Below the pieces are notes generated by a model. It searched no databases and was not told where the DNA came from. It saw nothing but the letters and a program-made list of their open reading frames with translations. The translations under genes were made by a program, and so were the position numbers. Shown piece after piece: positions 21,964 to 31,947 of a DNA stretch of 64,000 nt (positions within the stretch are counted from its first letter, which is position 1; each line of letters opens with the position of its first letter). The DNA comes from Ruegeria arenilitoris (GTDB taxonomy: Bacteria > Pseudomonadota > Alphaproteobacteria > Rhodobacterales > Rhodobacteraceae): positions 682,001-746,000 of the forward strand of contig NZ_WPYP01000001.1 of the NCBI RefSeq assembly GCF_013030985.1. The letters are read 5' to 3'.

Positions 21964-23364
21964 ATGTCCGATCAGGTCGTCACCCGTTTCGCCCCCTCGC
22001 CCACCGGTTTTCTGCACATCGGCGGCGCCCGTACCGCCCTGTTCAACTGGCTCTTTGCCCGTGGGCGTGGCGGCAAGTTCCTGCTGCGGATCGAAGACAC
22101 CGACCGCGAACGCTCGACCCCCGAGGCTACGGCGGCAATCCTGCAGGGCATGGAATGGCTTGGCCTAGACCATGATGGCGACGTGATCAGCCAGTTCGAA
22201 GGGGCCGCGCGCCACGCCGAAGTGGCTCATCAACTGCTGGCCGAGGGCAAGGCGTACAAGTGTTTTTCGACTCAGGACGAGATCGCCGAATTCCGCGAAC
22301 AGGCCCGGGCCGAGGGCAAATCGACGCTGTTCCGCAGCCCCTGGCGCGACGCCGACCCGGCGACCCATCCGGACGCGCCGTTCGTGATCCGTATCAAGGC
22401 CCCGCAAGACGGCGCAACCGTGATCCGCGATCAGGTGCAAGGCGACGTGACCATCCGTAACGATCAGCTGGACGACATGATCCTGCTGCGCTCGGACGGA
22501 ACCCCGGTTTATATGCTGGCCGTAGTGGTGGACGATCACGACATGGGCGTGACCCATGTGATCCGTGGAGACGACCACCTGAACAACGCCGCGCGCCAGA
22601 TGATGATCTATGAGGCGATGGGCTGGGACGTTCCGGTCTGGGCACATATCCCCCTGATTCACGGACCGGACGGCAAGAAGCTGTCGAAACGTCACGGCGC
22701 TTTGGGCGCGCAGGAATATCAGGCGATGGGTTACCCGGCGTCAGGCATGCGCAACTACCTTGCGCGTCTCGGATGGAGCCACGGTGACGACGAGTTCTTT
22801 ACCGACGAGCAAGCAAAAGAGTGGTTCGATCTGGACGGTATTGGTAAAAGTCCGGCCCGCTTCGACTTGAAAAAGCTCGAAAATCTCTGCGGGCAACATA
22901 TTGCGGTTTCGGATGACGCTGCACTGCGGCAGGAAATCGAAGCCTATCTGGACGCAGCGGAACTTCCCGCTCTGACCACGACACAATCCGGTGATCTGGA
23001 ACGTGCGATGTATTGTCTTAAGGACCGCGCGCGCACTTTCCCGGAACTGCTTGAAAAAGCACACTTTGCGTTGATTTCACGCCCCGTCGAACCGGATGAG
23101 AAAGCGGCAAAGGCGCTACAATCTGTATCCGACGGTATACTGAAAGAATTGACGCCGCACGTGCAAAATGTTAGCTGGTCGCGGAACGAACTGGAGGACG
23201 CCCTCAACGCCTTTGCAGAGGCGCAGGGGATCAAGTTCGGCAAGTTGGCCGGCCCGCTCAGGGCGGTACTGGCAGGACGAGCTGTAACACCTTCGGTGTT
23301 TGACATGATGCTTGTGCTGGGGCGCGAAGAAACCCTGGCGCGGCTTTCCGACGCAGCAAACTAA
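21964..23364 (+). CDS. gltX: glutamate--tRNA ligase
   Basis: Charges tRNA-Glu (and in many alphaproteobacteria tRNA-Gln for later amidation). The 466-residue class I synthetase has [20 protein letters not shown] (HIGH motif), [20 protein letters not shown] and the KMSKS equivalent KKLSKRHG. The ATG at 21964 is set by family alignment; the long frame upstream overlaps comEC antisense and is spurious. Alphaproteobacteria often have two gltX copies; which one this is cannot be said. Confidence 0.95.
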   Translation: MSDQVVTRFAPSPTGFLHIGGARTALFNWLFARGRGGKFLLRIEDTDRERSTPEATAAILQGMEWLGLDHDGDVISQFEGAARHAEVAHQLLAEGKAYKCFSTQDEIAEFREQARAEGKSTLFRSPWRDADPATHPDAPFVIRIKAPQDGATVIRDQVQGDVTIRNDQLDDMILLRSDGTPVYMLAVVVDDHDMGVTHVIRGDDHLNNAARQMMIYEAMGWDVPVWAHIPLIHGPDGKKLSKRHGALGAQEYQAMGYPASGMRNYLARLGWSHGDDEFFTDEQAKEWFDLDGIGKSPARFDLKKLENLCGQHIAVSDDAALRQEIEAYLDAAELPALTTTQSGDLERAMYCLKDRARTFPELLEKAHFALISRPVEPDEKAAKALQSVSDGILKELTPHVQNVSWSRNELEDALNAFAEAQGIKFGKLAGPLRAVLAGRAVTPSVFDMMLVLGREETLARLSDAAN

Positions 23365-23410
23365 TCCTGGGTTCATATTCAGGTAACGCTGCTCCGCTAC
23401 GACCCGGTCA

Positions 23411-23422
23411 GCACATATGTGC
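23411..23422. promoter_or_regulatory. 12-bp perfect palindrome upstream of gltA
   Basis: GCACATATGTGC, perfectly self-complementary, 64 bases before the citrate synthase ATG in the gltX-gltA gap, with near-symmetric flanks GGTCA and TGACC. It may be an operator; the regulator is unknown. Confidence 0.35.
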
Positions 23423-23485
23423 GTGACCGCTGACCGCTCAGCCGATCACTTTTTCGGCACGCGCATGAACGAGGAAGGGACAAAA

Positions 23486-24778
23486 ATGACCGACAACAAA
23501 ACAGCCACTCTGAAAGTCCATGGGGAAACTTACGAGTTGCCGGTTCATTCGCCAACCGCGGGGCCAGACGTAATCGATATCCGCAAGCTCTATGGTCAGG
23601 CTGGCGTGTTTACCTACGATCCCGGCTTCACATCGACCGCAAGCTGCGACAGCACCATCACCTATATCGACGGCGAAAAAGGTGAACTGCTGCACCGTGG
23701 CTATCCGATTGACCAACTGGCCGAGAAATCTCACTTCCTCGAAGTTTGCTACCTGCTGCTGTACGGAGAGCTGCCTGTCGCCAAGGATCTGGAAAAGTTC
23801 GAAACCACGATCACCAAGCACACCATGCTGCACGAGCAGATGCAGTATTTCTACCGCGGTTTCCGCCGTGACGCGCACCCGATGGCGATCATGGTGGGTG
23901 TTGTTGGCGCAATGTCGGCCTTCTATCACGACTCGACCGACGTTACCGACCCACGTCAGCGCGAAATCGCCTCGCACCGCCTGATCGCTAAGATGCCCAC
24001 CATTGCGGCCTGGGCGTACAAGTACCACACCGGTCAGCCCTTCGTGTATCCGCGCAACGATCTGGACTATGCGTCGAACTTCCTGCGCATGTGCTTCAGC
24101 GTTCCGGCCGAAGAATATGAGGTCAACCCGATCCTCAGCCGTGCGATGGACCGCATCTTTACCCTGCACGCAGATCACGAACAGAACGCCTCGACCTCGA
24201 CCGTACGTCTGGCGTCGTCCTCGGGCGCAAACCCGTTCGCCTGTATTGCGGCTGGCATCGCCTGCCTGTGGGGTCCGGCCCATGGTGGTGCAAACCAGGC
24301 TTGCCTTGAGATGCTGGAAGAGATCGGATCGGTCGATCGCATTCCCGAATACATCGCCCGCGCCAAGGATAAGGACGATCCGTTCCGCCTGATGGGTTTT
24401 GGCCACCGCGTCTACAAGAACTTCGACCCGCGCGCGAAGGTGATGAAGCAATCGGCCGACGAGGTGCTGGACCTGCTGGGTATCGAAGACAATCCGAAAC
24501 TGCAGGTCGCCAAGGAACTGGAGCGCGAAGCGCTGGAAGATCCGTATTTCGCCGAGAAGAAACTGTTCCCGAACGTGGACTTCTACTCGGGCATCATCCT
24601 CGAAGCGATGGGCTTCCCGACCTCGATGTTCACCCCGATCTTTGCGCTGTCGCGCACCGTTGGCTGGGTCAGCCAGTGGAAAGAGATGATCGCAGATCCT
24701 CAGAACAAGATCGGTCGCCCGCGCCAGCTGTATCTGGGCGAGACCATGCGCGACTATGTGGACATCGAAAACCGCTGA
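23486..24778 (+). CDS. gltA: citrate synthase
   Basis: Condenses acetyl-CoA and oxaloacetate at the entry of the TCA cycle. The 430-residue type II enzyme has [32 protein letters not shown], catalytic histidine in [30 protein letters not shown] and [17 protein letters not shown] at 23486 follows GAGGAAGGGA; the upstream in-frame ATG at 23465 lacks such a site. A strong terminator follows. Confidence 0.96.
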   Translation: MTDNKTATLKVHGETYELPVHSPTAGPDVIDIRKLYGQAGVFTYDPGFTSTASCDSTITYIDGEKGELLHRGYPIDQLAEKSHFLEVCYLLLYGELPVAKDLEKFETTITKHTMLHEQMQYFYRGFRRDAHPMAIMVGVVGAMSAFYHDSTDVTDPRQREIASHRLIAKMPTIAAWAYKYHTGQPFVYPRNDLDYASNFLRMCFSVPAEEYEVNPILSRAMDRIFTLHADHEQNASTSTVRLASSSGANPFACIAAGIACLWGPAHGGANQACLEMLEEIGSVDRIPEYIARAKDKDDPFRLMGFGHRVYKNFDPRAKVMKQSADEVLDLLGIEDNPKLQVAKELEREALEDPYFAEKKLFPNVDFYSGIILEAMGFPTSMFTPIFALSRTVGWVSQWKEMIADPQNKIGRPRQLYLGETMRDYVDIENR

Positions 24779-24798
24779 TCGCCGCGATTGAACGCCTA

Positions 24799-24828
24799 AG
24801 CCCCGGACCTGCGTCCGGGGCTTTTTTT
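24799..24828 (+). terminator. rho-independent terminator of gltA
   Basis: Stem AGCCCCGGAC / GTCCGGGGCT with loop CTGC followed by seven or more T residues, about 20 bases after the gltA stop. Confidence 0.85.
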
Positions 24829-24829
24829 G

Positions 24830-25894
24830 TTACAGCAGGCTCAACTGATCCCCTACCTGAGCCGGTCGGGCAAACAGATCACATCGCAGGGGCGGTGTGC
24901 GCGTCGCCAGCCCCAAACGTTTGACCGCCAACGCGAACCGCTTTGCAATCAGCCCCGCATATTCCCCTTCACCTCGCATCCGGTGACCCCAACGTGGGTC
25001 ATAGTCCCTGCCCCCGTGCATCTCGCGCAGCTTGGACATGATTTTCTCGGCGCGCGCGGGTTCGTGATCCTTCAGCCAATCCTGCCACAGTTCCGACACT
25101 TCGCGCGGCAGGCGCAACATGATCCAACTGGCGGCATCGGCACCCGCATCCCTGCCCGCTTCCAGCAGATGTTCCAACTCATGATCCGTGAGCCCCGGAA
25201 TCACCGGAGAAGTCATAACCCGCACCGGGACGCCCGCCTCGGTCAGGCGGCGAATAACGGCCAACCGCCTTTGCGGCGATGGCGCCCGCGGCTCCATCCG
25301 CCGGGACAGATTCGCATCAAGCGTGGTCAACGAAATCCCGACTCGTACCAAGCCCTTCGCCGCCATCGGTGCCAGAATATCCAGATCCCGTTCGATCAAA
25401 GCACCCTTGGTAACAATGCCGACCGGATGGTGGAACTCCTGCAAGACTAACAGGCAACCTCTTGTAATACATCGGCTATTTTCAACGGGTTGATAGAGGT
25501 CTGTATTTGTCCCCAAAGCGATGGGCGCGACTTTATACCCCTTGGAGGACAGTTCCTTGCGCAAGATATCCGCCGCGTTCGGACGGGCGATCAGGCGGGT
25601 TTCAAAGTCCAGACCCGGCGACAATCCTAGATAGGCGTGAGTCGGGCGCGCAAAACAGTAAACGCAGCCATGTTCGCACCCGCGATACGGGTTGATCGAT
25701 CGGTCAAACGGCAGGTCCGGCGAGCGATTATACGTGATCAGGCTGCGCGCGATCTCATCCCTGACATCGGTCCGCAAGGGTGGGATATCCTCTTCGATCT
25801 CCCAGCCGTCATCGCAGGGTACGGTGTCGAATTGCTCGAACCGGCCTGCTGTGTTTGTGGCGGCCCCACGGCCCCGGATATGCGGCACAGGCAT
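24830..25894 (-). CDS. PA0069-family radical SAM protein (SplB-like)
   Basis: A 354-residue radical SAM enzyme of the family often annotated PA0069 or SplB-related. It has the 4Fe-4S motif C73-x3-C77-x2-C80 (NPYRGCEHGCVYCFARPTHA), preceded by the ITYNRSPDLPFDRSINPYRG lead typical of the group, and GTNTDLYQPVE and MTSPVIPGLTD further on. Function is not established; similarity to spore photoproduct lyase suggests nucleic-acid repair but this is inference. ATG at 25894 is chosen because family similarity begins there; the longer frame to 26233 has none. It has its own promoter with an SOS box. Confidence 0.88.
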   Translation of the reverse strand: MPVPHIRGRGAATNTAGRFEQFDTVPCDDGWEIEEDIPPLRTDVRDEIARSLITYNRSPDLPFDRSINPYRGCEHGCVYCFARPTHAYLGLSPGLDFETRLIARPNAADILRKELSSKGYKVAPIALGTNTDLYQPVENSRCITRGCLLVLQEFHHPVGIVTKGALIERDLDILAPMAAKGLVRVGISLTTLDANLSRRMEPRAPSPQRRLAVIRRLTEAGVPVRVMTSPVIPGLTDHELEHLLEAGRDAGADAASWIMLRLPREVSELWQDWLKDHEPARAEKIMSKLREMHGGRDYDPRWGHRMRGEGEYAGLIAKRFALAVKRLGLATRTPPLRCDLFARPAQVGDQLSLL

Positions 25895-25898
25895 GTCT

Positions 25899-25950
25899 GT
25901 TCTCGTTATGTTCTCATTCGGGATATATATACATTTACGCAATCCGACAA
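25899..25950 (-). promoter_or_regulatory. promoter and SOS box of the radical SAM gene
   Basis: On the minus strand: -35 TTGTCG (plus 25945-25950), 17-base spacer, -10 TATATC (plus 25922-25927). A LexA-type box GTTC-N7-GTTC (plus 25899-25913) lies just downstream of the -10, over the likely transcription start, and ends 4 bases before the start codon. The arrangement predicts repression by LexA. Confidence 0.65.
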
Positions 25951-26195
25951 GCAGGCCTTGTAGTTTCGCGTAGATTTCAGCCCCGTGATCCCGACAAGAC
26001 AGGCAGAAATGGAAAATGAACGAAATGCAGGATGATCTTGCAGAAAATTCTGTCGAGCCTTGCAAAAATCTGACGTATAGGTCGGTCTCGAAACCACTGA
26101 GGTCGCAATCGTCACAGTCAAACTGCGGCGTTTTGGCCAAAACGGCAAAAATGCCACCACGGGCCGATGGTCCGCACAGCTCAGGGAAGCGCCCC

Positions 26196-26894
26196 ATGTC
26201 CGACGAAGAAGACATCGTCCTGTCCGAACTCAATGACGAAGAGCTTGTCGAACAGATGTTCGACGATCTTTACGACGGTCTGAAAGAAGAGATCGAAGAA
26301 GGTGTGAACATCCTGCTGGAACGCGGATGGACCCCCTACGACATCCTGACCAAAGCTCTGGTCGGTGGTATGACCGTTGTCGGCCATGACTTCCGTGACG
26401 GCATCCTGTTCGTCCCCGAGGTTCTGCTGGCCGCAAACGCCATGAAAGGCGGCATGTCGATCCTCAAGCCGCTGCTGGCCGAAACCGGCGCACCGCGTGT
26501 GGGCAAGATGGTCATCGGCACCGTCAAAGGTGACATCCACGACATCGGCAAGAACCTGGTTGCCATGATGATGGAAGGCGCAGGCTTCGAGGTCGTCGAT
26601 ATCGGCATCAACAACCCGGTCGAAAACTACCTGGAAGCGCTGGAAACTGAACAGCCTGACATCCTGGGTATGTCGGCCCTGCTGACCACAACCATGCCCT
26701 ACATGAAGGTCGTAATCGACACGATGGTCGAACAAGGCCTGCGCGAAGAGTACATCGTTCTGGTTGGCGGCGCGCCGCTGAACGAAGAGTTTGGCAAGGC
26801 GATCGGCGCAGACGGTTACTGCCGTGACGCAGCCGTGGCCGTTGAAATGGCCAAGGACTTCGTCTCGCGCAAGCACAACCAACTGGCCGGCTGA
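26196..26894 (+). CDS. corrinoid (B12-binding) methyl-carrier protein
   Basis: A 232-residue protein with an N-terminal helical cap domain (residues about 15-95, DEELVEQMFDDLYDGLKEEI) and a C-terminal cobalamin-binding domain with D113-x-H115-x2-G118 (VKGDIHDIGKNLV), which supplies the lower-axial histidine, plus SALLTTTMPYMK and VLVGGAPLNEEF. It shuttles a methyl group between methyltransferases, like the B12 module of MetH or MtbC/MtaC. It stands alone; no methyltransferase is adjacent. In roseobacters such a protein has been tied to a split methionine synthase, which fits. ATG at 26196 follows AGGGAAG. Confidence 0.9.
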   Translation: MSDEEDIVLSELNDEELVEQMFDDLYDGLKEEIEEGVNILLERGWTPYDILTKALVGGMTVVGHDFRDGILFVPEVLLAANAMKGGMSILKPLLAETGAPRVGKMVIGTVKGDIHDIGKNLVAMMMEGAGFEVVDIGINNPVENYLEALETEQPDILGMSALLTTTMPYMKVVIDTMVEQGLREEYIVLVGGAPLNEEFGKAIGADGYCRDAAVAVEMAKDFVSRKHNQLAG

Positions 26895-26916
26895 TCGGAC
26901 GCAGTAGATTGTTCAG

Positions 26917-26946
26917 GGGCCGTCCGGTATTCGGGCGGCCCTTTTT
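26917..26946 (+). terminator. rho-independent terminator after the corrinoid gene
   Basis: A 10-bp stem (GGGCCGTCCG / CGGGCGGCCC, one G-T pair) with a 5-base loop, followed by five Ts. It lies between the corrinoid gene and the DUF1638 gene, so the latter depends on read-through or its own promoter. Confidence 0.8.
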
Positions 26947-26994
26947 GTTTCCGCAGGCCACACTACCTGTCGTATAGATTCCAAGGGGTACCCG

Positions 26995-27660
26995 ATGCAG
27001 CAGAACAAATTGCCGGACGATGCCAGCCTGACAACCAAGGGCTACGCCGCTGATACGCAGGGGCAAATTCTGCTGCTGGCTTGCGGCGCGCTGGCGCGTG
27101 AGATTCTGGACCTTAAGAACCGCAACGGCTGGGATCACATGGCGCTGACCTGCCTACCGGCGATTTTGCATGTGCATCCGGAAAAGATCACTCAGGCGGT
27201 TCAGGAGGCTGTGGCCAAGCATCGCGATCAGTACGATCAGATTTTTGTCGTCTACGCCGATTGCGGCACCGGAGGCCTGCTGGAAAAAGCGTGCGCCGAA
27301 TTGGGTGTCGAGATGGTCAAGGGGCCCCACTGCTATTCCTTCTTCGAAGGAAATCAGGCGTTTGAAGCCCGCGGCGAGGATGAAACCACCGCCTTTTACC
27401 TGACCGACTTTCTGGCGCGGCAGTTCGATGCCTTTGTCTGGAAACCTCTGGGCCTCGACCGGCATCCCGAACTGCGCGACATGTATTTCGGCAACTACAC
27501 CAAGCTGGTCTATCAGGCACAAATCGACGACCCGGACCTGACCGCCCGCGCCCGTGACTGCGCCGAGCGGATGGGATTGGAGTTCGAGCGTCGCTTTACC
27601 GGTTATGGCGATCTGGAATCCACGTTGACGGATTGGGCAACCCGCAAACCGGCGAAGTGA
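26995..27660 (+). CDS. DUF1638 domain protein
   Basis: A 221-residue protein recognisable as DUF1638 by ILLLACGALAREILDL, LTCLPAILHVHPEKITQAV, VVYADCGTGGLLEKACAELG and GPHCYSFFEGNQAF. Several conserved cysteines and histidines suggest metal or cofactor binding. DUF1638 genes occur beside corrinoid methyltransferase components, and this one follows the corrinoid protein, so a helper role in corrinoid or methyl transfer is inferred. It converges with sufE with only 6 bases between stops. Confidence 0.8.
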   Translation: MQQNKLPDDASLTTKGYAADTQGQILLLACGALAREILDLKNRNGWDHMALTCLPAILHVHPEKITQAVQEAVAKHRDQYDQIFVVYADCGTGGLLEKACAELGVEMVKGPHCYSFFEGNQAFEARGEDETTAFYLTDFLARQFDAFVWKPLGLDRHPELRDMYFGNYTKLVYQAQIDDPDLTARARDCAERMGLEFERRFTGYGDLESTLTDWATRKPAK

Positions 27661-27666
27661 GCCGCG

Positions 27667-28077
27667 TCAGGCGTTCTCCTGCGCGACGTCCCGGATACGC
27701 TCGATCATCGCGCGCAACCCGTTCGAGCGCTGCGCCGACAGGTGATCGTTCAAGCCCAGACGCGCCAGTTCACCGCCTGCGTCCACTGTGGGAACCTCGT
27801 TGACCGGCAGACCGTTATACAGCGAACGCAGAACCGCGATCAGCCCCCGTACGATCAGCGCGTCACTGTCGCCGTCAAAGCGAAAGACACCGCCTTCGAT
27901 GATCGGGTGCAACCAAACCTGACTGGCACAGCCGTGAACCTTGGTGGCCGGCACCTTGAGCGCATCGTCCAGCGGCTCCATCGCCTTGCCCTGATCGATG
28001 ACATGGCGATACCGGTCTTCCCAGTCCTCCAGAAATTCGAAATCCTCGACGATTTCCTCAAAGGCAGGCGTGGCCAT
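27667..28077 (-). CDS. sufE: SufE-type cysteine desulfuration protein
   Basis: Accepts sulfane sulfur from SufS during iron-sulfur cluster assembly. The 136-residue protein has the SufE layout, with the acceptor Cys50 in KVHGCASQVWL, ALIVRGLIAVLRSLYNGLP, and LNDHLSAQRSNGLRAMIERI. It stands apart from any suf operon in this window. Confidence 0.92.
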   Translation of the reverse strand: MATPAFEEIVEDFEFLEDWEDRYRHVIDQGKAMEPLDDALKVPATKVHGCASQVWLHPIIEGGVFRFDGDSDALIVRGLIAVLRSLYNGLPVNEVPTVDAGGELARLGLNDHLSAQRSNGLRAMIERIRDVAQENA

Positions 28078-28216
28078 TTTGCGGCAGTCCTTTTGTTGCG
28101 GTCACACCTGTGAACTATGCCGCCGACCTGCGCCTGTCCACCCCCAAGCGTGGCTTTTCAAACAGAGGAATTTGCGATAACCCATTGCTGGAATTACTGC
28201 TCTGGACGCCTGCACC

Positions 28217-28744
28217 ATGAAAAAATCGTTTACTGTTCTTCTGGTCGCCGCGCTGACCGTCTCTGCCTGCAGCGGTTGGAGGGACTCGCGGGCCAACCCG
28301 TCCAACTGGTTCGGATCAAGTACACCGGCTGAACCGGTTGAAACCTCTGCCAATGACGCTGACGCGCTGGTTCCGCAAAAGGGGGATGGCGGCGGGCTGT
28401 TTTCACGAGCTGAGCCCGAAGACACCAGCGTTCCGATCGCCAGAATTGACGAGTTGAGGATCGACTCGACCCCGGGCGGCGCGATTGTCTATGCGGCGGG
28501 CACCGCAGCGCGCCAAGGGGCCTATAACGCTCGGCTTGTGCGCACGGACAGTGAAGAGAATCAAAAGAACGGCGTCCTGGAATTCACTTTCCGCGTGGAC
28601 TACCCGAACAAGGCGACCAATCAGGGCACCGAACGGTCACGCATGGTGTCTGACGCCATCAATATCAGCCAAAAAGACCTGGAGAGCACCCGTTTGGTCC
28701 GGGTGGTAGGAGAGCAGAACGCTTTGGAATCCCGTCGCCGGTAA
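28217..28744 (+). CDS. predicted lipoprotein of unknown function
   Basis: A 175-residue protein starting MKKSFTVLLVAALTVSACSG, a classic lipoprotein signal with lipobox V-S-A-C and cleavage before Cys18. A disordered region rich in Pro, Glu and Asp follows (about 25-70), then a compact domain with VRTDSEENQKNGVLEFTFRV. No named family recognised. It is divergent from sufE and converges with rnd, 6 bases apart. Confidence 0.75.
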   Translation: MKKSFTVLLVAALTVSACSGWRDSRANPSNWFGSSTPAEPVETSANDADALVPQKGDGGGLFSRAEPEDTSVPIARIDELRIDSTPGGAIVYAAGTAARQGAYNARLVRTDSEENQKNGVLEFTFRVDYPNKATNQGTERSRMVSDAINISQKDLESTRLVRVVGEQNALESRRR

Positions 28745-28750
28745 CCGGCG

Positions 28751-29908
28751 TTACAGGGACACGACCTCGACGTTCTGGCCCTTTGCGGCCAGGGCGATCT
28801 TGCCTTCGCAGAGCTTCAGGGCATCTTCGCCGAAAACCTCGAACCGCCAGCCCGACATGGCGGGCAGTTCCCGCTCGCCCGCGGCGATCTGGTCCAGTTC
28901 GGAACTGGTGGCGATCAGCTTGGCAGCCACGCCCGAGCTTTCGGTTTTTGATTTCAGCAGCACCCGCAGCAAATCCGCCAGTGCCGGGTTCACTTTCAGC
29001 TTGTCGCGGCTGTTGTCGACGTGCGGCAGTTGGTCCGAGGGGCAGTTCACGCCCTTTTTGACGGCGGTCAGAATGCCATCGGCAATCGCGCCCTTGCGCG
29101 CCTCGCGCAGCAGCAGACGCGACCCGCCCAAATCGGACGGAGACTTGGGCTTGGTCGAGGCCAGCTCGATCAGTGCGTCATCTTTGAATACCCGGCTGCG
29201 CGGGACATTGTTTTCCTGCGCATAAGCCTCGCGGAACTGCGCCAGTTCACGCACCACGGCCAGGAACTTGGCCGAATTTGTCCGGGTCTTCACCCGCTTC
29301 CACGCATCTTCGGGGCGAATGTCATAGGTCGTCGGCTGGGTCAGAATCTGCAGTTCTTCAGCGACCCAATGGCTGCGCTGCGACTTTTTCAGCTGGGCCG
29401 CAAGGTGTTCGTAAATCTGACGCAGATGGGTCACGTCCGCCAACGCATAGGTCTTTTGTGCCTCGGACAGCGGGCGCCGGGACCAGTCGGTAAAGCGAGA
29501 CGTCTTGTCCACCCCCTGCTTGCAGATCTTGCGCACCAGCGTTTCATAGCCCACCTGCTCGCCAAAGCCGCAGACCATCGCCGCGACCTGCGTGTCGAAC
29601 AGGGGTTTGGGGAAGACGGCCGCCTCGACCCAGAAAATCTCAAGATCCTGACGGGCAGCATGGAAGACCTTGACCACGTTCTCGTTTCCGAACAGCTCAT
29701 ACAGCGGGTCCAGCGACAGACCATCGGCCAGCGGATCGACCAAAACCGCGCTGTCTTCGCCTTCGGACGGCACGGCCAGCTGCACCAGGCAGAGTTTCGA
29801 ATAGTAGGTCCGTTCGCGCAGAAACTCGGTATCTACGGTGACATAGTCATATTCCGCCGCGGCCTTGCAGAAATCGGCCAGCTCTTGCGTCGTTGTCAGG
29901 GTTTTCAT
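28751..29908 (-). CDS. rnd: ribonuclease D
   Basis: 3'-5' exoribonuclease that trims tRNA precursors and other stable RNAs. The 385-residue protein shows the DEDD exonuclease residues: VTVDTEFLRERTYYS, VFHAARQDLEIFWVEA, and YALADVTHLRQIYEHL (Y-x3-D), followed by an HRDC-like region near residue 215-290. ATG at 29908 is chosen by family alignment. Confidence 0.94.
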   Translation of the reverse strand: MKTLTTTQELADFCKAAAEYDYVTVDTEFLRERTYYSKLCLVQLAVPSEGEDSAVLVDPLADGLSLDPLYELFGNENVVKVFHAARQDLEIFWVEAAVFPKPLFDTQVAAMVCGFGEQVGYETLVRKICKQGVDKTSRFTDWSRRPLSEAQKTYALADVTHLRQIYEHLAAQLKKSQRSHWVAEELQILTQPTTYDIRPEDAWKRVKTRTNSAKFLAVVRELAQFREAYAQENNVPRSRVFKDDALIELASTKPKSPSDLGGSRLLLREARKGAIADGILTAVKKGVNCPSDQLPHVDNSRDKLKVNPALADLLRVLLKSKTESSGVAAKLIATSSELDQIAAGERELPAMSGWRFEVFGEDALKLCEGKIALAAKGQNVEVVSL

Positions 29909-30019
29909 GCGCGGTGCTGTTCTTGCTCTTGTTTTCTTCGGCTGATCATCTTGTCCGTACCCAGCCGTAGTGCAGACCATAGGCCGATTATGACACACGT
30001 GTAAATCACCCTGAGACGT

Positions 30020-30616
30020 TCAGGGCAGCAACACCGGAGTCCGATCCTCACTGGCGTAACGGCGCAACACTGCGGGATAAAGCTTGTGCTCCCACACCAG
30101 CACCCGGGCGGCGAGGTCTTCGGCCGTATCACCGGGTTCGATGTCCACCCGCGCCTGTCCCAGGATCGGGCCGTCATCCAGCGCCGCCGTCACCTCGTGA
30201 ACCGAGCATCCATGCTCTGCGTCGCCGGCTTCGATCGCGCGCGCATGGGTATTGAGCCCTTTGTATTTCGGCAGCAGCGAAGGGTGGATGTTCAGCATCC
30301 GACCCTGAAAGCGTGACACGAAATCGCCGGTTAGAACCCGCATGAACCCAGCAAGACAGACGATATCCGGCTGCGCTTGTTCCAGCGGCTTCAACAATTC
30401 GGCCTCAAACGCGGCGCGGTCGCCTTTGAATGGGCGGTGGTCCACCGATGCAGTCGGGATACCTCGTGCGGCGGCCTTTTTCAAACCGCCGGCCTCGGCG
30501 TCGTTCGACAGCACCAGACAGGGGCGCGCCGGGTGGTCTCCGACCATGCTGTCGACCAGCGACACCATGTTGGACCCACCGCCTGAAATCAGGATGGCGA
30601 CGCGTTTTTCGCTCAC
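30020..30616 (-). CDS. purN: phosphoribosylglycinamide formyltransferase
   Basis: Transfers a formyl group from 10-formyl-THF to GAR in purine synthesis. The 198-residue protein has [36 protein letters not shown], the catalytic [16 protein letters not shown] and [16 protein letters not shown]. The GTG start overlaps the purM stop (GTGA), so the pair is translationally coupled. Confidence 0.95.
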   Translation of the reverse strand: MSEKRVAILISGGGSNMVSLVDSMVGDHPARPCLVLSNDAEAGGLKKAAARGIPTASVDHRPFKGDRAAFEAELLKPLEQAQPDIVCLAGFMRVLTGDFVSRFQGRMLNIHPSLLPKYKGLNTHARAIEAGDAEHGCSVHEVTAALDDGPILGQARVDIEPGDTAEDLAARVLVWEHKLYPAVLRRYASEDRTPVLLP

Positions 30617-31659
30617 AGCAATTGGCCCGAATAGGCCATGCCGGGGGCATCGGTGACGGTGCCAAGGCGCGAAACCGTCTCGCCCGCCTCGGCCAGCAGT
30701 GCGGTCAGATCATCGGCCCGGTCCTCGGCGCAGACAACGATCATGCCGATGCCGCAGTTGAAGGTCTTCAGCATCTCAGCCTCGACGATACCACCGGTTT
30801 CCGCCATCCAGCGGAAGACGGGCGGAAGGTCCCAGGCGTTCAGGTCGATCTGAGCACCCAACCCTTCGGGCAGAACGCGCGGCAGGTTCTCGGTCAGACC
30901 GCCGCCGGTGATATGGGCCAGCGCGTGCACGCCGCCTGCCCGGATCGCCTGCAGGGCGGGCTTCACATACAGCCGCGTGGGCGTCAGCAGTGCTTCGCCC
31001 AGCGAACCGTCACCAAAGGGCGACGCCGCATCCCAGCCCAGACCCGACATTTCAACCAGCTTGCGCACCAGCGAATAGCCGTTGGAATGCACCCCGTTCG
31101 AAGCCAACCCCAGCAGCACGTCGCCCTGCTGCACACCCGCAGGCAAATGCGCGCCACGCTCCATCGCACCGACCGAGAACCCGGCCAAATCGAAATCACC
31201 ATCAGGATACATGCCAGGCATCTCGGCCGTTTCACCGCCGATCAGGGCGCAACCGGACTGCACACAGCCCTCGGCAATGCCTTCGATGATCCGCGCGGCG
31301 GTGTCGGTGTCCAGCTTGCCGGTGGCAAAATAGTCCAGGAAGAACAGCGGCTCGGCACCCTGGCAGATCAGGTCGTTGACGCACATTGCCACCAAATCGA
31401 TGCCAACACCGTCCACCACGCCGGTATCGATTGCGATCCGGAGTTTGGTGCCGACGCCATCGGTCGCTCCCACCAGAATCGGATCCTGATACCCGGCATC
31501 TTTAAGATCGAACAGAGCCCCAAATCCGCCCAGCCCGCTCATCACGCCCGAGCGGTTGGTCCGCTTGGCCGCGGGCTTGATCCGGTCGACCAGAGCGTTC
31601 CCCGCATCAATATCAACGCCCGCATCGGCATAAGTGATTCCGTTCTTGCCCGTCGTCAT
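30613..31659 (-). CDS. purM: phosphoribosylformylglycinamidine cyclo-ligase
   Basis: ATP-dependent ring closure giving aminoimidazole ribotide. The 348-residue protein has [68 protein letters not shown] and [19 protein letters not shown] at 31659 follows AGGGG; the upstream frame is not conserved. Confidence 0.96.
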   Translation of the reverse strand: MTTGKNGITYADAGVDIDAGNALVDRIKPAAKRTNRSGVMSGLGGFGALFDLKDAGYQDPILVGATDGVGTKLRIAIDTGVVDGVGIDLVAMCVNDLICQGAEPLFFLDYFATGKLDTDTAARIIEGIAEGCVQSGCALIGGETAEMPGMYPDGDFDLAGFSVGAMERGAHLPAGVQQGDVLLGLASNGVHSNGYSLVRKLVEMSGLGWDAASPFGDGSLGEALLTPTRLYVKPALQAIRAGGVHALAHITGGGLTENLPRVLPEGLGAQIDLNAWDLPPVFRWMAETGGIVEAEMLKTFNCGIGMIVVCAEDRADDLTALLAEAGETVSRLGTVTDAPGMAYSGQLL

Positions 31660-31766
31660 GGCCAGCCCCTCATGAATGGTTCCCGCGCGGGTTATTCGAT
31701 TGTGCGCCCTGTTGCAACGGTCAGGCTTGACGCGGGCGTTCACCGTGGTACTCAAAGCGCTCAGGC

Positions 31767-31843
31767 GGGCCTGTAGCTCAATTGGTTAGAGCAGAGCGCT
31801 CATAACGCTTTGGTTGCGGGTTCAAGTCCTGCCGGGCCTACCA
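31767..31843 (+). tRNA. tRNA with CAT anticodon, probably tRNA-Ile2 (lysidine-modified)
   Basis: A 77-base cloverleaf with acceptor GGGCCTG and encoded 3' CCA. Anticodon loop CTCATAA gives CAT. The anticodon arm and following GCTTTGGTTGCGGGTTCAAGT resemble bacterial ileX (tRNA-Ile2, whose C34 is changed to lysidine by TilS) more than elongator or initiator tRNA-Met. Automated tools would label it tRNA-Met(CAT). Confidence 0.85.
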
Positions 31844-31947
31844 AATCCCTGCCTCTTCAAAAACATCGCACCATATCTGATCTTGCTTCACCCGCGTAGA
31901 TCGCTTTCTTCTTGATCCAGAGAAGCAACAAGCGAGGTCATTCGGAC

